A stretch of 64,000 nt of DNA from Flavobacterium fryxellicola (GTDB taxonomy: Bacteria > Bacteroidota > Bacteroidia > Flavobacteriales > Flavobacteriaceae), in contig NZ_FRDK01000002.1 of the NCBI RefSeq assembly GCF_900143245.1, positions 124,001-188,000 on the forward strand, written 5' to 3'. The notes under the pieces were generated by a model. That model was not told the DNA's origin and did not search any database. It was given only the letters and a program-made list of their open reading frames with translations. Numbering within the stretch: the stretch's first letter is position 1; every line of letters starts with the position of its first letter. Made by a program: the position numbers and the translations under genes. Of the stretch, positions 18,372 to 26,632 are shown piece by piece.

Positions 18372-18399
18372 AAAAGCCTCTCATTTCTGAGAGGCTTTT
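18372..18399 (+). terminator. Intrinsic terminator after ferritin-like pair
   Basis: A 12-bp perfect stem AAAAGCCTCTCA / TGAGAGGCTTTT with loop TTTC. It also serves the tRNA on the opposite strand. Confidence 0.88.
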
Positions 18400-18408
18400 G
18401 CCTTTTTG

Positions 18409-18483
18409 GGTGGGAGACGGGGCTCGAACCCGCGACCCTCGGTACCACAAACCGATGCTCTAACCAACTGAGCTACAACCACC
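18409..18483 (-). tRNA. tRNA-His (anticodon GTG)
   Basis: On the minus strand the cloverleaf has D-stem GCTC/GAGC, anticodon stem TCGGT/ACCGA with loop TTGTGGT (anticodon GTG), and T-arm GCGGG-TTCGAGC-CCCGT. An extra 5' G (position -1), opposite a C discriminator, is the identity mark of tRNA-His. CCA is not fully encoded. The acceptor stem GTGGTTG/CTCCCAC has two adjacent mismatches (5:68 and 6:67). Confidence 0.9.
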
Positions 18484-18558
18484 ATACTGCTTAGCGGTGG
18501 CAAATATACAACATAAGTTTACTTTTGCAAATAATTTTTTTAAAAATTTACATCTATT

Positions 18559-19275
18559 TTAGATCAAATCTCCTAAGCTATTGACTGCCAAATATCTTTC
18601 TACCGTAAAACCTTCTGCATGTTCTACTCCAGAAAGCCGTCCCAAATCTCTGGAACGGTAATTCAGGCTTTCCAAGAAGTTTTTACTCGTTATTGGGGAC
18701 TCCGGCTCATTCGAATTAGCATCATAGAACTGAGAACCGTAGGCCAGAATAGCTTCGATCTTTTTATCAGTAAAACCGGTAATGTCAACCACAAAATCAG
18801 GGGCTATATTTTTCCATTGAATGTAATGATATACCATTTTAGGTCGCCAAGCAGTTTGCTTCTCTCCCTCCACTGTGGTTTCTATTTTCATCAATCCAGC
18901 TAAAAAACAAGCATCTGAAACCAACTTGCTTCCCTTTGCATGATCTATATGACGGTCATCAATCGCATTGCATAAAACTATTTCTGGCTGGTATTTGCGA
19001 ATCATTTTTATGATTTCCATTTGATGCTTTTCATCATTGACAAAAAAGCCATCTCGCATTTCTAAATTTTCACGTATGGAAACGCCCAAAATAGCAGCAG
19101 CAGTACTCGCTTCCTGATCTCTTATTACAGCAGATCCGCGGGTGCCTAATTCGCCACGAGTTAAATCAATTATTCCTACTGATTTACCTAAAGAGATTTC
19201 TTTTAGCAAGGTTCCAGCACAACCCAATTCTACATCATCTGGATGCGCACCAAAAGCTAATATATCTAATTTCAT
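18559..19275 (-). CDS. bshB1: Bacillithiol biosynthesis deacetylase BshB1
   Basis: The 238-residue LmbE/PIG-L-type zinc deacetylase removes the acetyl group from GlcNAc-malate in bacillithiol synthesis. Sequence marks are AFGAHPDDVELGCAGT near the N-terminus (zinc ligands His and Asp), DLTRGELGTRGS, and DDRHIDHAKGSKL with the third zinc histidine. FLAGL and a C-terminal SGVEHAEGF fit the BshB1 subgroup. It acts in the cytoplasm. It stands 68 bases downstream of the isochorismate synthase gene on the same strand; no functional link is evident. Confidence 0.9.
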   Translation of the reverse strand: MKLDILAFGAHPDDVELGCAGTLLKEISLGKSVGIIDLTRGELGTRGSAVIRDQEASTAAAILGVSIRENLEMRDGFFVNDEKHQMEIIKMIRKYQPEIVLCNAIDDRHIDHAKGSKLVSDACFLAGLMKIETTVEGEKQTAWRPKMVYHYIQWKNIAPDFVVDITGFTDKKIEAILAYGSQFYDANSNEPESPITSKNFLESLNYRSRDLGRLSGVEHAEGFTVERYLAVNSLGDLI

Positions 19276-19343
19276 TGTTTCTTAATTTATTAATATTTTT
19301 TATTGTTCGTGGTTTTATAGCATAAAGTCAAGCAAAAATTCAT

Positions 19344-20402
19344 TTACAAAACTTTTTTCATGGTCATGGATTTATTGACACTTTCCTCCCACTCTTTAGC
19401 TGGAATACTATCCTTAGTAATCCCACAACCCATATATAAGTAAGCTTGCAAACCCTTAATTTGCATGCAGCGCAAGTTTACATATAAATCAGAACTATTG
19501 GTACTCGTTGTAAAATTGCAATTTAATTCCCCCAGAAAACCAGTATAAAAACTCCGGTCATACTGCTCATTTTTTACAATAAAAGCTTTGGAATTTTCTT
19601 TTGGTAAACCACAAACGGCGGGCGTTGGATGCAACAAACCAATCACTTTTTTCAAACTGGAATCGGAATTCAGTTGTCCCGAAACATCCGTTCTTATATG
19701 CCAAATACTTCCTGCTTTAATGCTATATGCTTTTGTATATCGAACAGCTGTGGCTACATTTTCCACCTTTGAAACGATATAATCAGTAACAAACTGTTGT
19801 TCCTCTTTTTCTTTTTCTCCCCAAATAATCTCAGAAGAACCTGTATCTATTTGCGTTCCTGCTAGAGAAATCGTCTCAAAATACGTGTCTTTAACTTTTA
19901 ACAATTGCTCTGGTGTGGCGCCTAACCAAGTTCCAATCTTTGGATGGTAAAAGCAATAGACAAAAGTAGAAGGATAGCGCTGTATTAATTTTTTAAACGT
20001 TGCTATCAAATCAAATTCGGCTAAGTCCACTTTTTCGCTGCGGGACAAGACTACTTTTTTGAACTCATCATTGTTTATGGCTTCAATTCCCTTGGCAACT
20101 AAGGCTTCAAAATTAATTTTAGAGTTAGTATTAACCTCAATCACTTCCTGCTGAGAATTCGTCATTACCTTTTTATCCAAAGAAAAATGCACCACTGCCG
20201 ATGCGCTTTCAGGAATTAAATAAGTTTTAGCGCCATCAAAAGTGGCTATTACAAACCCCTTTTCGGTATAATCATTAACTTCAAATACAGTATCGTTCTG
20301 CTGAAAAAAGCCGATTCCCGCCTCTGAATTTGGCTTACAATACAATACAAAAGGAAGTTTTGCTTGAAGATGATTTTGGGCTAGAGTTACAATTTCTTCC
20401 AT
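19344..20402 (-). CDS. menF: Isochorismate synthase (chorismate-binding enzyme)
   Basis: The 352-residue product belongs to the chorismate-utilising family. C-terminal marks are KKVVLSRSEKVDL, WLGATPEQLL, ISLAGTQ, LHPTPAVCGLPKE, YDRSFYTGFLGEL, LYVNLRCMQI and YMGCGITKDSIPAKEWEES. It converts chorismate to isochorismate, the first step to menaquinone, the main quinone of Bacteroidota. A siderophore-type EntC cannot be excluded, but no siderophore genes are near. Its ATG overlaps the stop of the thioesterase gene (TAATG), so the two are translationally coupled. Confidence 0.87.
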   Translation of the reverse strand: MEEIVTLAQNHLQAKLPFVLYCKPNSEAGIGFFQQNDTVFEVNDYTEKGFVIATFDGAKTYLIPESASAVVHFSLDKKVMTNSQQEVIEVNTNSKINFEALVAKGIEAINNDEFKKVVLSRSEKVDLAEFDLIATFKKLIQRYPSTFVYCFYHPKIGTWLGATPEQLLKVKDTYFETISLAGTQIDTGSSEIIWGEKEKEEQQFVTDYIVSKVENVATAVRYTKAYSIKAGSIWHIRTDVSGQLNSDSSLKKVIGLLHPTPAVCGLPKENSKAFIVKNEQYDRSFYTGFLGELNCNFTTSTNSSDLYVNLRCMQIKGLQAYLYMGCGITKDSIPAKEWEESVNKSMTMKKVL

Positions 20403-20839
20403 TATTTGTCCTCACTTTTTCTTTTTGGCAAAATCATATTGGTTAATTTGCAAAGTGAAATTAAAGCGTTCTTTTCATCTGTAATTCGTATTTCCCAAAG
20501 GTGAATACTTCTTCCTTTGTGAACGATTCTTGCTGTTGCTGTAACAATTCCGTCACGTTTTGCTTTCAAATGATTTGCGGCTATCTCGATTCCGCGGACT
20601 TCACTTACATCAGAGTTTACATAAAGCATAGAAGCGGCACTACCTACACTCTCCGCTAAAGCCACTGATGCGCCACCATGCAATAATCCCATTGGCTGAT
20701 GTACAGAAGGATTCACGGGCATTGTGGCTACTAAAAAATCTTCTCCTGCATCAGTATATTCAATACCCAGTGTTTGCATTAAAGTATTTTTAGAAACGTG
20801 GTTGCAATACTGCAGTATTTTTTCTTTGTCGAATGTCAT
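20402..20839 (-). CDS. PaaI/hotdog-fold acyl-CoA thioesterase, menaquinone-linked
   Basis: The 145-residue hotdog protein shows the family marks HQPMGLLHGGASVALAESVG (about 47-66, with the catalytic-region Gly-Gly and Glu), then GIEIAANHLKAKRDG and a final SLCKLTNMIL. Its coupling to isochorismate synthase suggests it is the 1,4-dihydroxy-2-naphthoyl-CoA thioesterase of menaquinone synthesis (MenI role), an inference from context. A general proofreading thioesterase is the alternative. Confidence 0.83.
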   Translation of the reverse strand: MTFDKEKILQYCNHVSKNTLMQTLGIEYTDAGEDFLVATMPVNPSVHQPMGLLHGGASVALAESVGSAASMLYVNSDVSEVRGIEIAANHLKAKRDGIVTATARIVHKGRSIHLWEIRITDEKNALISLCKLTNMILPKRKSEDK

Positions 20840-20899
20840 GTTATTTGCTTTTAAAATGTAAAATTAAATAAAAGATAAGTCACAAAACAGGAAATACAA

Positions 20900-20928
20900 T
20901 TGTTATTCTAATTTCGAAAATAGATTTT
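20900..20928 (+). promoter_or_regulatory. Possible promoter of beta-helix lipoprotein gene
   Basis: TTG (20900-20902) and TAGATTTT (20921-20928) with an 18-base spacer; the last base differs from TAnnTTTG. Confidence 0.4.
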
Positions 20929-20955
20929 TCCTATTTTTACAAAAAATATAACGAG

Positions 20956-22482
20956 ATGCGTCCTAAAATAATATTGTTTTTTATTGGAATTGTACTTTCG
21001 GTGTGTTCCTGTCGTTCTGATTTTGAGACCGTAGCCAGCACAGGTGATTTAGAGTTTTCCAAAGACACTATTTACCTCGACACTGTGTTCTCAAACATTG
21101 GTTCTAGCACGTACCGACTCAAAGTCTACAATAAAAGTAAGAATGACATCACTATCCCTAGTATTAGTTTAGGAAAAGGATTGAATTCTAAATACCGCAT
21201 GTCCGTAGATGGAATGCAGGGAACAAATGGGAAAATTTTTAACAATGTCGATTTATTGGCGAAAGACAGTTTGTATATTTTTATAGAAACCACCGCTAGT
21301 AGTGCTGACGCTAACGCAACCGATTTTTTATATACGGATCAAATTCAATTTGACAGTGGCGAGAAGCTACAAAAAGTAGAATTGGTAACCCTTATTCAAG
21401 ACGCCGTTTTCCTATACCCCAAACGTTTTGCCGATGGAACGACGGAAACACTTCCTATTGGTAACGAAAAAATAGATGGCTTTTATCTGGACGAAAATGA
21501 TCCTGTGAATGGAAATGAATTGCAATTTACAAATGAAAAACCGTACGTGATTTATGGTTATGCAGCGATTCCTTCGAATAAAACAGCCACTTTTGAAGCC
21601 GGAACCAGAGTGCATTTTCATGCTAATTCTGGACTTATTGTAGCCAATAAAGCTTCGATACAAGTCAATGGAGCGCTTTCTACAACGGACAAGCTCGAAA
21701 ACGAAGTCATCTTTGAAGGCGACCGTTTAGAACCTAATTTTTCAAACGTACCAGGACAATGGGGAACGATTTGGCTTACTGACGGCAGCACAAATAACAC
21801 AATAAAAAACCTCACAATAAAAAATGCTACCATAGGGTTGTTGATTCAAAATAATGATGGCACCACGGTATCAATCAAAAATACACAAATTTACAACTCA
21901 GCAAACTACGGAATTTTGGCGCAGACCGCTAAAATCAATGCCGAAAACGTAGTCAGCAACAATGCTGGACAAGCGAGTTTAGCGTGTACATATGGAGGAA
22001 ATTATAAATTCTCTCATTGTACTTTTAATAACAACTGGAATAGTTCGCAACAAGTAGCCGTTTTAATTAGCAACAATAGTACGGGAGCAATTCCCGAAGC
22101 GCGAGACCTCACTGCAGCTACTTTCAATAATTGCATCATTTATGGTTCGTATTCAAATGAAATGATTCTAAATAAAAAAAGTGAAGCTACTTTTGAATAC
22201 CAGTTCAACCATTGCCTCATCAAATTTGACAACGTGTCCAACCCATTTACCACCAATCCCAATTATCAATTCACTACCGACACAGCACATTATAATGGTA
22301 TAATTTTGAATAAAGACCCTAAATTTTTGAGTGTATCACAGCATAAATTGAACATCGATGCATCTTCATCCGCTTTCGCAAAAGGGAATTCGGTTTATTT
22401 GATTCCCTTAGATATTTTAGGGAATACAAGAACGCTACCGCCTGATATGGGAGCGTATCAAAGCAAAGCCTTTCCCAAATAG
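20956..22482 (+). CDS. Parallel beta-helix lipoprotein
   Basis: The 508-residue product has a lipobox (SVCSC, Cys19). The N-terminal half is beta-rich (DTIYLDTVFSNIGSSTYRLK), like an immunoglobulin-type domain. From about residue 190 it shows right-handed beta-helix repeats of short turns: TVSIKNTQIYNSANYGI, AENVVSNNAGQ, YKFSHCTFNN, TFNNCIIYG. It ends with LGNTRTLPPDMGAYQ, the cap seen in choice-of-anchor/right-handed-helix proteins. Such folds often bind or cut polysaccharides, but no catalytic site is recognised. Function unknown; likely exposed at the surface or in the periplasm. Confidence 0.75.
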   Translation: MRPKIILFFIGIVLSVCSCRSDFETVASTGDLEFSKDTIYLDTVFSNIGSSTYRLKVYNKSKNDITIPSISLGKGLNSKYRMSVDGMQGTNGKIFNNVDLLAKDSLYIFIETTASSADANATDFLYTDQIQFDSGEKLQKVELVTLIQDAVFLYPKRFADGTTETLPIGNEKIDGFYLDENDPVNGNELQFTNEKPYVIYGYAAIPSNKTATFEAGTRVHFHANSGLIVANKASIQVNGALSTTDKLENEVIFEGDRLEPNFSNVPGQWGTIWLTDGSTNNTIKNLTIKNATIGLLIQNNDGTTVSIKNTQIYNSANYGILAQTAKINAENVVSNNAGQASLACTYGGNYKFSHCTFNNNWNSSQQVAVLISNNSTGAIPEARDLTAATFNNCIIYGSYSNEMILNKKSEATFEYQFNHCLIKFDNVSNPFTTNPNYQFTTDTAHYNGIILNKDPKFLSVSQHKLNIDASSSAFAKGNSVYLIPLDILGNTRTLPPDMGAYQSKAFPK

Positions 22483-22566
22483 AAAACATTTATCTACAAC
22501 AGAATAGAATATTAAAAATCTTCATTTATTTAAACATCTAGTAACATGAATCTGTGATATAAATAG

Positions 22567-22574
22567 TAGTTTTG
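22567..22574 (+). promoter_or_regulatory. Possible -7 element of first endonuclease gene
   Basis: TAGTTTTG exactly matches TAnnTTTG, 51 bases before the ATG; no TTG partner at the usual distance. Confidence 0.35.
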
Positions 22575-22625
22575 ATCAAATTCCAATTTAATATAAAAAT
22601 TCATTTTTAAACCAAAAATTAAACT

Positions 22626-24401
22626 ATGAAACAAATCTACTCGCTACTCTTATTGTTTCTTTTTACAGCCGGCTTTGCACAAGCGCCAACTGGCTATTAC
22701 ACAACTGCCACAGGAAGCGGATACACTTTAAAAACACAGTTGTACAGCATTATTAAAGATCATACAGTTCTTAGCTACGGAGATCTTTATGTGACCTATG
22801 AAACGTCAGATATTGATAATTTCTTTGAAAAAGATGGTTCGGTTTTAGACATGTATTCCGAGAATCCAGCGGGAACAGATCCATACACGTACAGCATTGC
22901 ATCAGCGCAACGATGCGGACCTAGTGGTTACGTAAAAGAAGGAGATTGTTACAATAGAGAACACATCATACCACAATCTATATTTAGCCAAGCATCACCG
23001 ATGGTTTCTGATGCGCATTTTATTACTCCTACTGACGGAGAAGTAAATGGAATCCGATCCAATTATCCACATTCTACAGTAGCAACTGCAACTCAAACTA
23101 CTCTTAACGGAAGTAAACTTGGAGCCAGTACAACTGCTGGTTATACCGGTCCTGTTTTTGAACCAATTGATGAATTCAAAGGAGATATTGCCAGAATGTA
23201 TTTCTATTTTGCAACTCGTTATGAAAATACAGTTGCCGGATACAATTACCCAATGTTCAATAATTCAACTAATAAAGTATTTACCACAGCATTTCTAAAT
23301 CAATTGTTGGCTTGGCACAATCAAGATCCAGTAAGTGCGAGAGAGATTGCGCGTAACAACGCTATTTATGCGCGTCAAAACAATAGAAATCCCTATATTG
23401 ACAATCCTGATTATGTAACAGCTATTTGGAAAATTGAAGTAGTTGATACAGAAGCACCGACTGCTGTGGCAAACGTAACAGTAACTGAGACTACCGCTAA
23501 CACTGCAACCTTGACTTGGACAGCTGCAACGGATAATGTTGCAGTTACGGCTTATGATATATATGTAAACGGCACCTTAAAAACAACTGAAACTGGATTA
23601 ACAGCCACTGTAAATGGTTTAGCTGCATCTACAACATATACATTCTATGTTATAAGCAGAGATGCTGAAAGAAATTCTTCAATTGCTAGCACTTCGGTAG
23701 AGGGTGTCACTAAAGCTCCAGATGCAGGCACTACTTTTTGTGCATCGGAAGATTTTCAAACCATTCCTACAAATTCAGGTTCCTATGTTACACACACCTG
23801 GACTAACGCGGGAATTTCATGGACATCTACAGATTCTCGTACCGACCAAACATTGAATTCTAGAGCAATAACAATACGAAATGGTTCTCTTTCCTCTTCG
23901 TCTGTTGCTAATGGCATCAAGGATTTGACCGTTACTACCCAACTTGTTTTTTCTGGAACCGCAGGATCATTCAAACTTAATGTCAATGGAGTTGAAGTTG
24001 GGACCATACCTTACAGTACAACCGCGACTACAACAACTATTTCAGGAATAAATGTAACCGGAAATGTAATCATAAGCATTTCAGGAAACAGTAGCACATC
24101 AAATCGTGTAAAATTTGACGATCTTTCTTGGACATGCTCCGCCTCACTTAGCGTTGATGAATTAGAAACAAAGAGTTTTAATATTTATCCAAATCCATCC
24201 AGTGGAAATGTCAAAATAAATTTCGAAAATCCAAATGAGAACTACAATGTTCAAGTATTTTCTGTTTTAGGTCAAAAAGTTTTTGAAAAAGATTTTACAA
24301 ACAGTTCTTCTGCTGTTATCAACAATCTTCAGAAAGGAGTTTACTTAGTTAAAATAACTACCGATACAAAATCAGTTACTAAAAAACTTATTGTAAACTA
24401 G
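22626..24401 (+). CDS. Secreted endonuclease I with FN3 and T9SS sorting domain
   Basis: The 591-residue product has a signal peptide (cut near GFAQA). An endonuclease I (His-Me finger) domain spans about 20-270, with GDCYNREHIIPQS (His113), PMVSDAHFITPTDGEVNGIRSNYP and EFKGDIARMYFYFATRYE. A fibronectin type III domain (about 278-365) has TATLTWTAATDNVAVTAYDI. A jelly-roll-like region follows, then a C-terminal type A sorting domain (FNIYPNPSSGNVKINFENP, ending VTKKLIVN). The type IX secretion system would export it. Such enzymes degrade external DNA for phosphate and nucleotides. Tandem paralogue of the next gene. Confidence 0.92.
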   Translation: MKQIYSLLLLFLFTAGFAQAPTGYYTTATGSGYTLKTQLYSIIKDHTVLSYGDLYVTYETSDIDNFFEKDGSVLDMYSENPAGTDPYTYSIASAQRCGPSGYVKEGDCYNREHIIPQSIFSQASPMVSDAHFITPTDGEVNGIRSNYPHSTVATATQTTLNGSKLGASTTAGYTGPVFEPIDEFKGDIARMYFYFATRYENTVAGYNYPMFNNSTNKVFTTAFLNQLLAWHNQDPVSAREIARNNAIYARQNNRNPYIDNPDYVTAIWKIEVVDTEAPTAVANVTVTETTANTATLTWTAATDNVAVTAYDIYVNGTLKTTETGLTATVNGLAASTTYTFYVISRDAERNSSIASTSVEGVTKAPDAGTTFCASEDFQTIPTNSGSYVTHTWTNAGISWTSTDSRTDQTLNSRAITIRNGSLSSSSVANGIKDLTVTTQLVFSGTAGSFKLNVNGVEVGTIPYSTTATTTTISGINVTGNVIISISGNSSTSNRVKFDDLSWTCSASLSVDELETKSFNIYPNPSSGNVKINFENPNENYNVQVFSVLGQKVFEKDFTNSSSAVINNLQKGVYLVKITTDTKSVTKKLIVN

Positions 24402-24424
24402 TTTAAAAATTAAACAATTCATTT

Positions 24425-24450
24425 AAAGCGGCACCTATTGCCGCTTTTTT
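24425..24450 (+). terminator. Terminator after first endonuclease I
   Basis: A 9-bp stem AAAGCGGCA / TGCCGCTTT with a 5-base loop and a T-run. Confidence 0.88.
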
Positions 24451-24621
24451 TGTTTTTAATTTTTCGGAAAAAACTTTTCGATTCTAGTACAAAATAGCTT
24501 CCTCGATTTTGTTTCTATTTTTTTTACAAACGAAAGCTACTTTCTTCCTTATGAAAATAATTATGTTAAGAAAATCATAATAAAATTAACAATCCCTTAA
24601 CATAAAATACAATAAAAGTTA

Positions 24622-24629
24622 TAAATTTG
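24622..24629 (+). promoter_or_regulatory. Possible -7 element of second endonuclease gene
   Basis: TAAATTTG matches TAnnTTTG exactly; a weak TTA stands about 21 bases upstream. It lies about 80 bases before the ATG. Confidence 0.4.
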
Positions 24630-24710
24630 CGCAATTTCAGCAAAATAAAAATTAAAAATAAAGCATTATTGACTGAAAGTAACCCCAAACTAACCAAATA
24701 AAAGTACCCT

Positions 24711-26540
24711 ATGAAAAAAATCTACTCTATTTTATTACTTCCTGTTGTAACAGCAGCGATAGCTCAAATACCAAGCGGCTATTACGCCACTTCGACTGGA
24801 ACCGGCTACACCCTAAAAACGCAATTATACAACATTATCAAAGGACATACTGACCCCGGATATGCAGGATTGTATACGACGTATCAAACATCTGATAGGG
24901 ATTATTACTATGAAAATGACGGCACCATTTTAGACATGTATTCTGAAAAGCCAGCAGGAACAGATCCTTACTCGTATACTGCAGGGACAACGCAAAGATG
25001 CGGTACTTATAGCGTAGAAGGCGATTGTTACAATAGAGAACATATCATTCCGCAATCTACTTTCAATTCCGCTGCCCCAATGGTTTCCGATGCGCATTTC
25101 ATAACACCAACCGATGGAAAAGTAAACGGACAGCGTTCCAATTACCCTCATGGTCCAGTGACTTCTCCTACTTGGACCTCCTTAAATGGAAGCAAGCTTG
25201 GAGCCAGCACGCTATCTGGATATACAGGACCTATTTTTGAACCCATTAACGAATTCAAAGGGGATATTGCACGCATGTACTTTTATTTTGCAACCCGTTA
25301 TGAAAATACTGTTGCAGGATATTCTTATGCTATGTTTAATAACTCAAGTAACCAAGTATTTACTACAGCATTTTTAAATTTACTGATTACTTGGCACAAT
25401 CAAGATCCAGTTAGCGCCAGAGAAATAGCGCGCAACAATGCTATATTTGCAATCCAAAAAAATAGAAATCCTTACATTGACCATCCGGAATATGTACAAG
25501 CAATATGGAATCCAACGGCTGATTCCCAAGCTCCCACTGCTCCAGCTAACCTAGTATCTACTGCAAAAACAACGAACTCCATTTCATTAAGTTGGTCGGG
25601 GTCAATTGACAATACTGCTGTCACTGGATACAACCTATACCAAAATAGTGTTTTAAAAACTACAACAACTGGACTTACAACAACCATTACTGGATTAACA
25701 GCTTCTACTGCCTACTCCTTCTCTGTAAAAGCAAAAGATGCAGCTGGCAATCTTTCGCTCGCCAGCAACACATTGAATGTGACTACAAGTTCAAGCTCCA
25801 CTGCAACCGATTTATTATTCTCTGAATACATAGAAGGTTCTTCCAATAATAAAGCGTTGGAGATTTCAAATGCAACGGGTGCTTCCATCAACTTATCAGT
25901 TTACAGCATCAAAAAACAAACCAATGGCGCAGGATCTTGGAGTACAGGATTAGCTCTAACGGGAACTTTAAATAACTTAAGTAAGTTCACCATTGTAAAT
26001 AGTTTAATGGCATCCAGTTGTTACCCAATAAGCTCCGCTAATCTTTCAACTTCAGCAGGTGAAATGGCTTTTAACGGAAATGATGCTGTCGGCTTATTTA
26101 AAAATGGAATTCTTATTGATATTATAGGAACCTTTAACGGCGGAACTGCCAACTTTGCCGCTGATGCAACCATTCGAAGAAAAATTACCATCACCGCTCC
26201 ATCAACAACTTTCAATAAAGCGGTACAATGGGACTCCTTTGCATCGGATACTTGTACTAATTTAGGAAGCCGTATCGTTGTCAAAGAACCTAAAGCAGCA
26301 ACTGATGTAGCTATAAACGCAATTGCAATTTATCCCAATCCATCTAATGGAACTTTCTTTGTCAACAACGCAAATAGGATGTACTCCATTGCAGTTTATT
26401 CGCTTATTGGTCAAAAGATTTATGCAGAAGAAAATTGCACCAATTCAGAAATAAGGGTACCAAACATTGCAAAAGGCACCTACTTGGTTCGAGTTAGTAT
26501 GGATTCGGATTCAGTTATAAAGAAATTAATAATCAACTAA
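24711..26540 (+). CDS. Secreted endonuclease I with FN3, lamin-tail-like and T9SS sorting domains
   Basis: A 609-residue paralogue of the preceding gene. There is a signal peptide (cut near AIAQI) and an endonuclease I domain with GDCYNREHIIPQS (His111), VSDAHFITPTDGKVNG and EFKGDIARMYFYFATRYE. An FN3 domain (about 275-362) has SISLSWSGSIDNTAVTGYNL. Unlike its neighbour it then carries a lamin-tail-type beta-sandwich (DLLFSEYIEGSSNNKALEIS, GNDAVGLFKNGILIDIIGTF). It ends in a type A sorting domain (IAIYPNPSNGTFFVN to SVIKKLIIN). The shared nuclease plus different accessory domain points to duplication followed by domain exchange. Probably exported for external DNA use. Confidence 0.92.
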   Translation: MKKIYSILLLPVVTAAIAQIPSGYYATSTGTGYTLKTQLYNIIKGHTDPGYAGLYTTYQTSDRDYYYENDGTILDMYSEKPAGTDPYSYTAGTTQRCGTYSVEGDCYNREHIIPQSTFNSAAPMVSDAHFITPTDGKVNGQRSNYPHGPVTSPTWTSLNGSKLGASTLSGYTGPIFEPINEFKGDIARMYFYFATRYENTVAGYSYAMFNNSSNQVFTTAFLNLLITWHNQDPVSAREIARNNAIFAIQKNRNPYIDHPEYVQAIWNPTADSQAPTAPANLVSTAKTTNSISLSWSGSIDNTAVTGYNLYQNSVLKTTTTGLTTTITGLTASTAYSFSVKAKDAAGNLSLASNTLNVTTSSSSTATDLLFSEYIEGSSNNKALEISNATGASINLSVYSIKKQTNGAGSWSTGLALTGTLNNLSKFTIVNSLMASSCYPISSANLSTSAGEMAFNGNDAVGLFKNGILIDIIGTFNGGTANFAADATIRRKITITAPSTTFNKAVQWDSFASDTCTNLGSRIVVKEPKAATDVAINAIAIYPNPSNGTFFVNNANRMYSIAVYSLIGQKIYAEENCTNSEIRVPNIAKGTYLVRVSMDSDSVIKKLIIN

Positions 26541-26545
26541 TTAAG

Positions 26546-26573
26546 AAAGCGGCAAATTTGCCGCTTTTTTTTT
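26546..26573 (+). terminator. Terminator after second endonuclease I
   Basis: A perfect palindrome AAAGCGGCAAA / TTTGCCGCTTT followed by T-run. The stem core AAAGCGGCA equals that of the first endonuclease terminator. Confidence 0.88.
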
Positions 26574-26597
26574 CTTTAAAATTTAATCTTAATTGAC

Positions 26598-26605
26598 TAA
26601 ATTTG
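26598..26605 (+). promoter_or_regulatory. Possible purL -7 element
   Basis: TAAATTTG exactly matches TAnnTTTG, 28 bases before the chosen ATG at 26633. It supports that start over the upstream ATG at 26603, which lies inside this element. Confidence 0.5.
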
Positions 26606-26632
26606 CACCGCAATACAACAAACTACACAACA

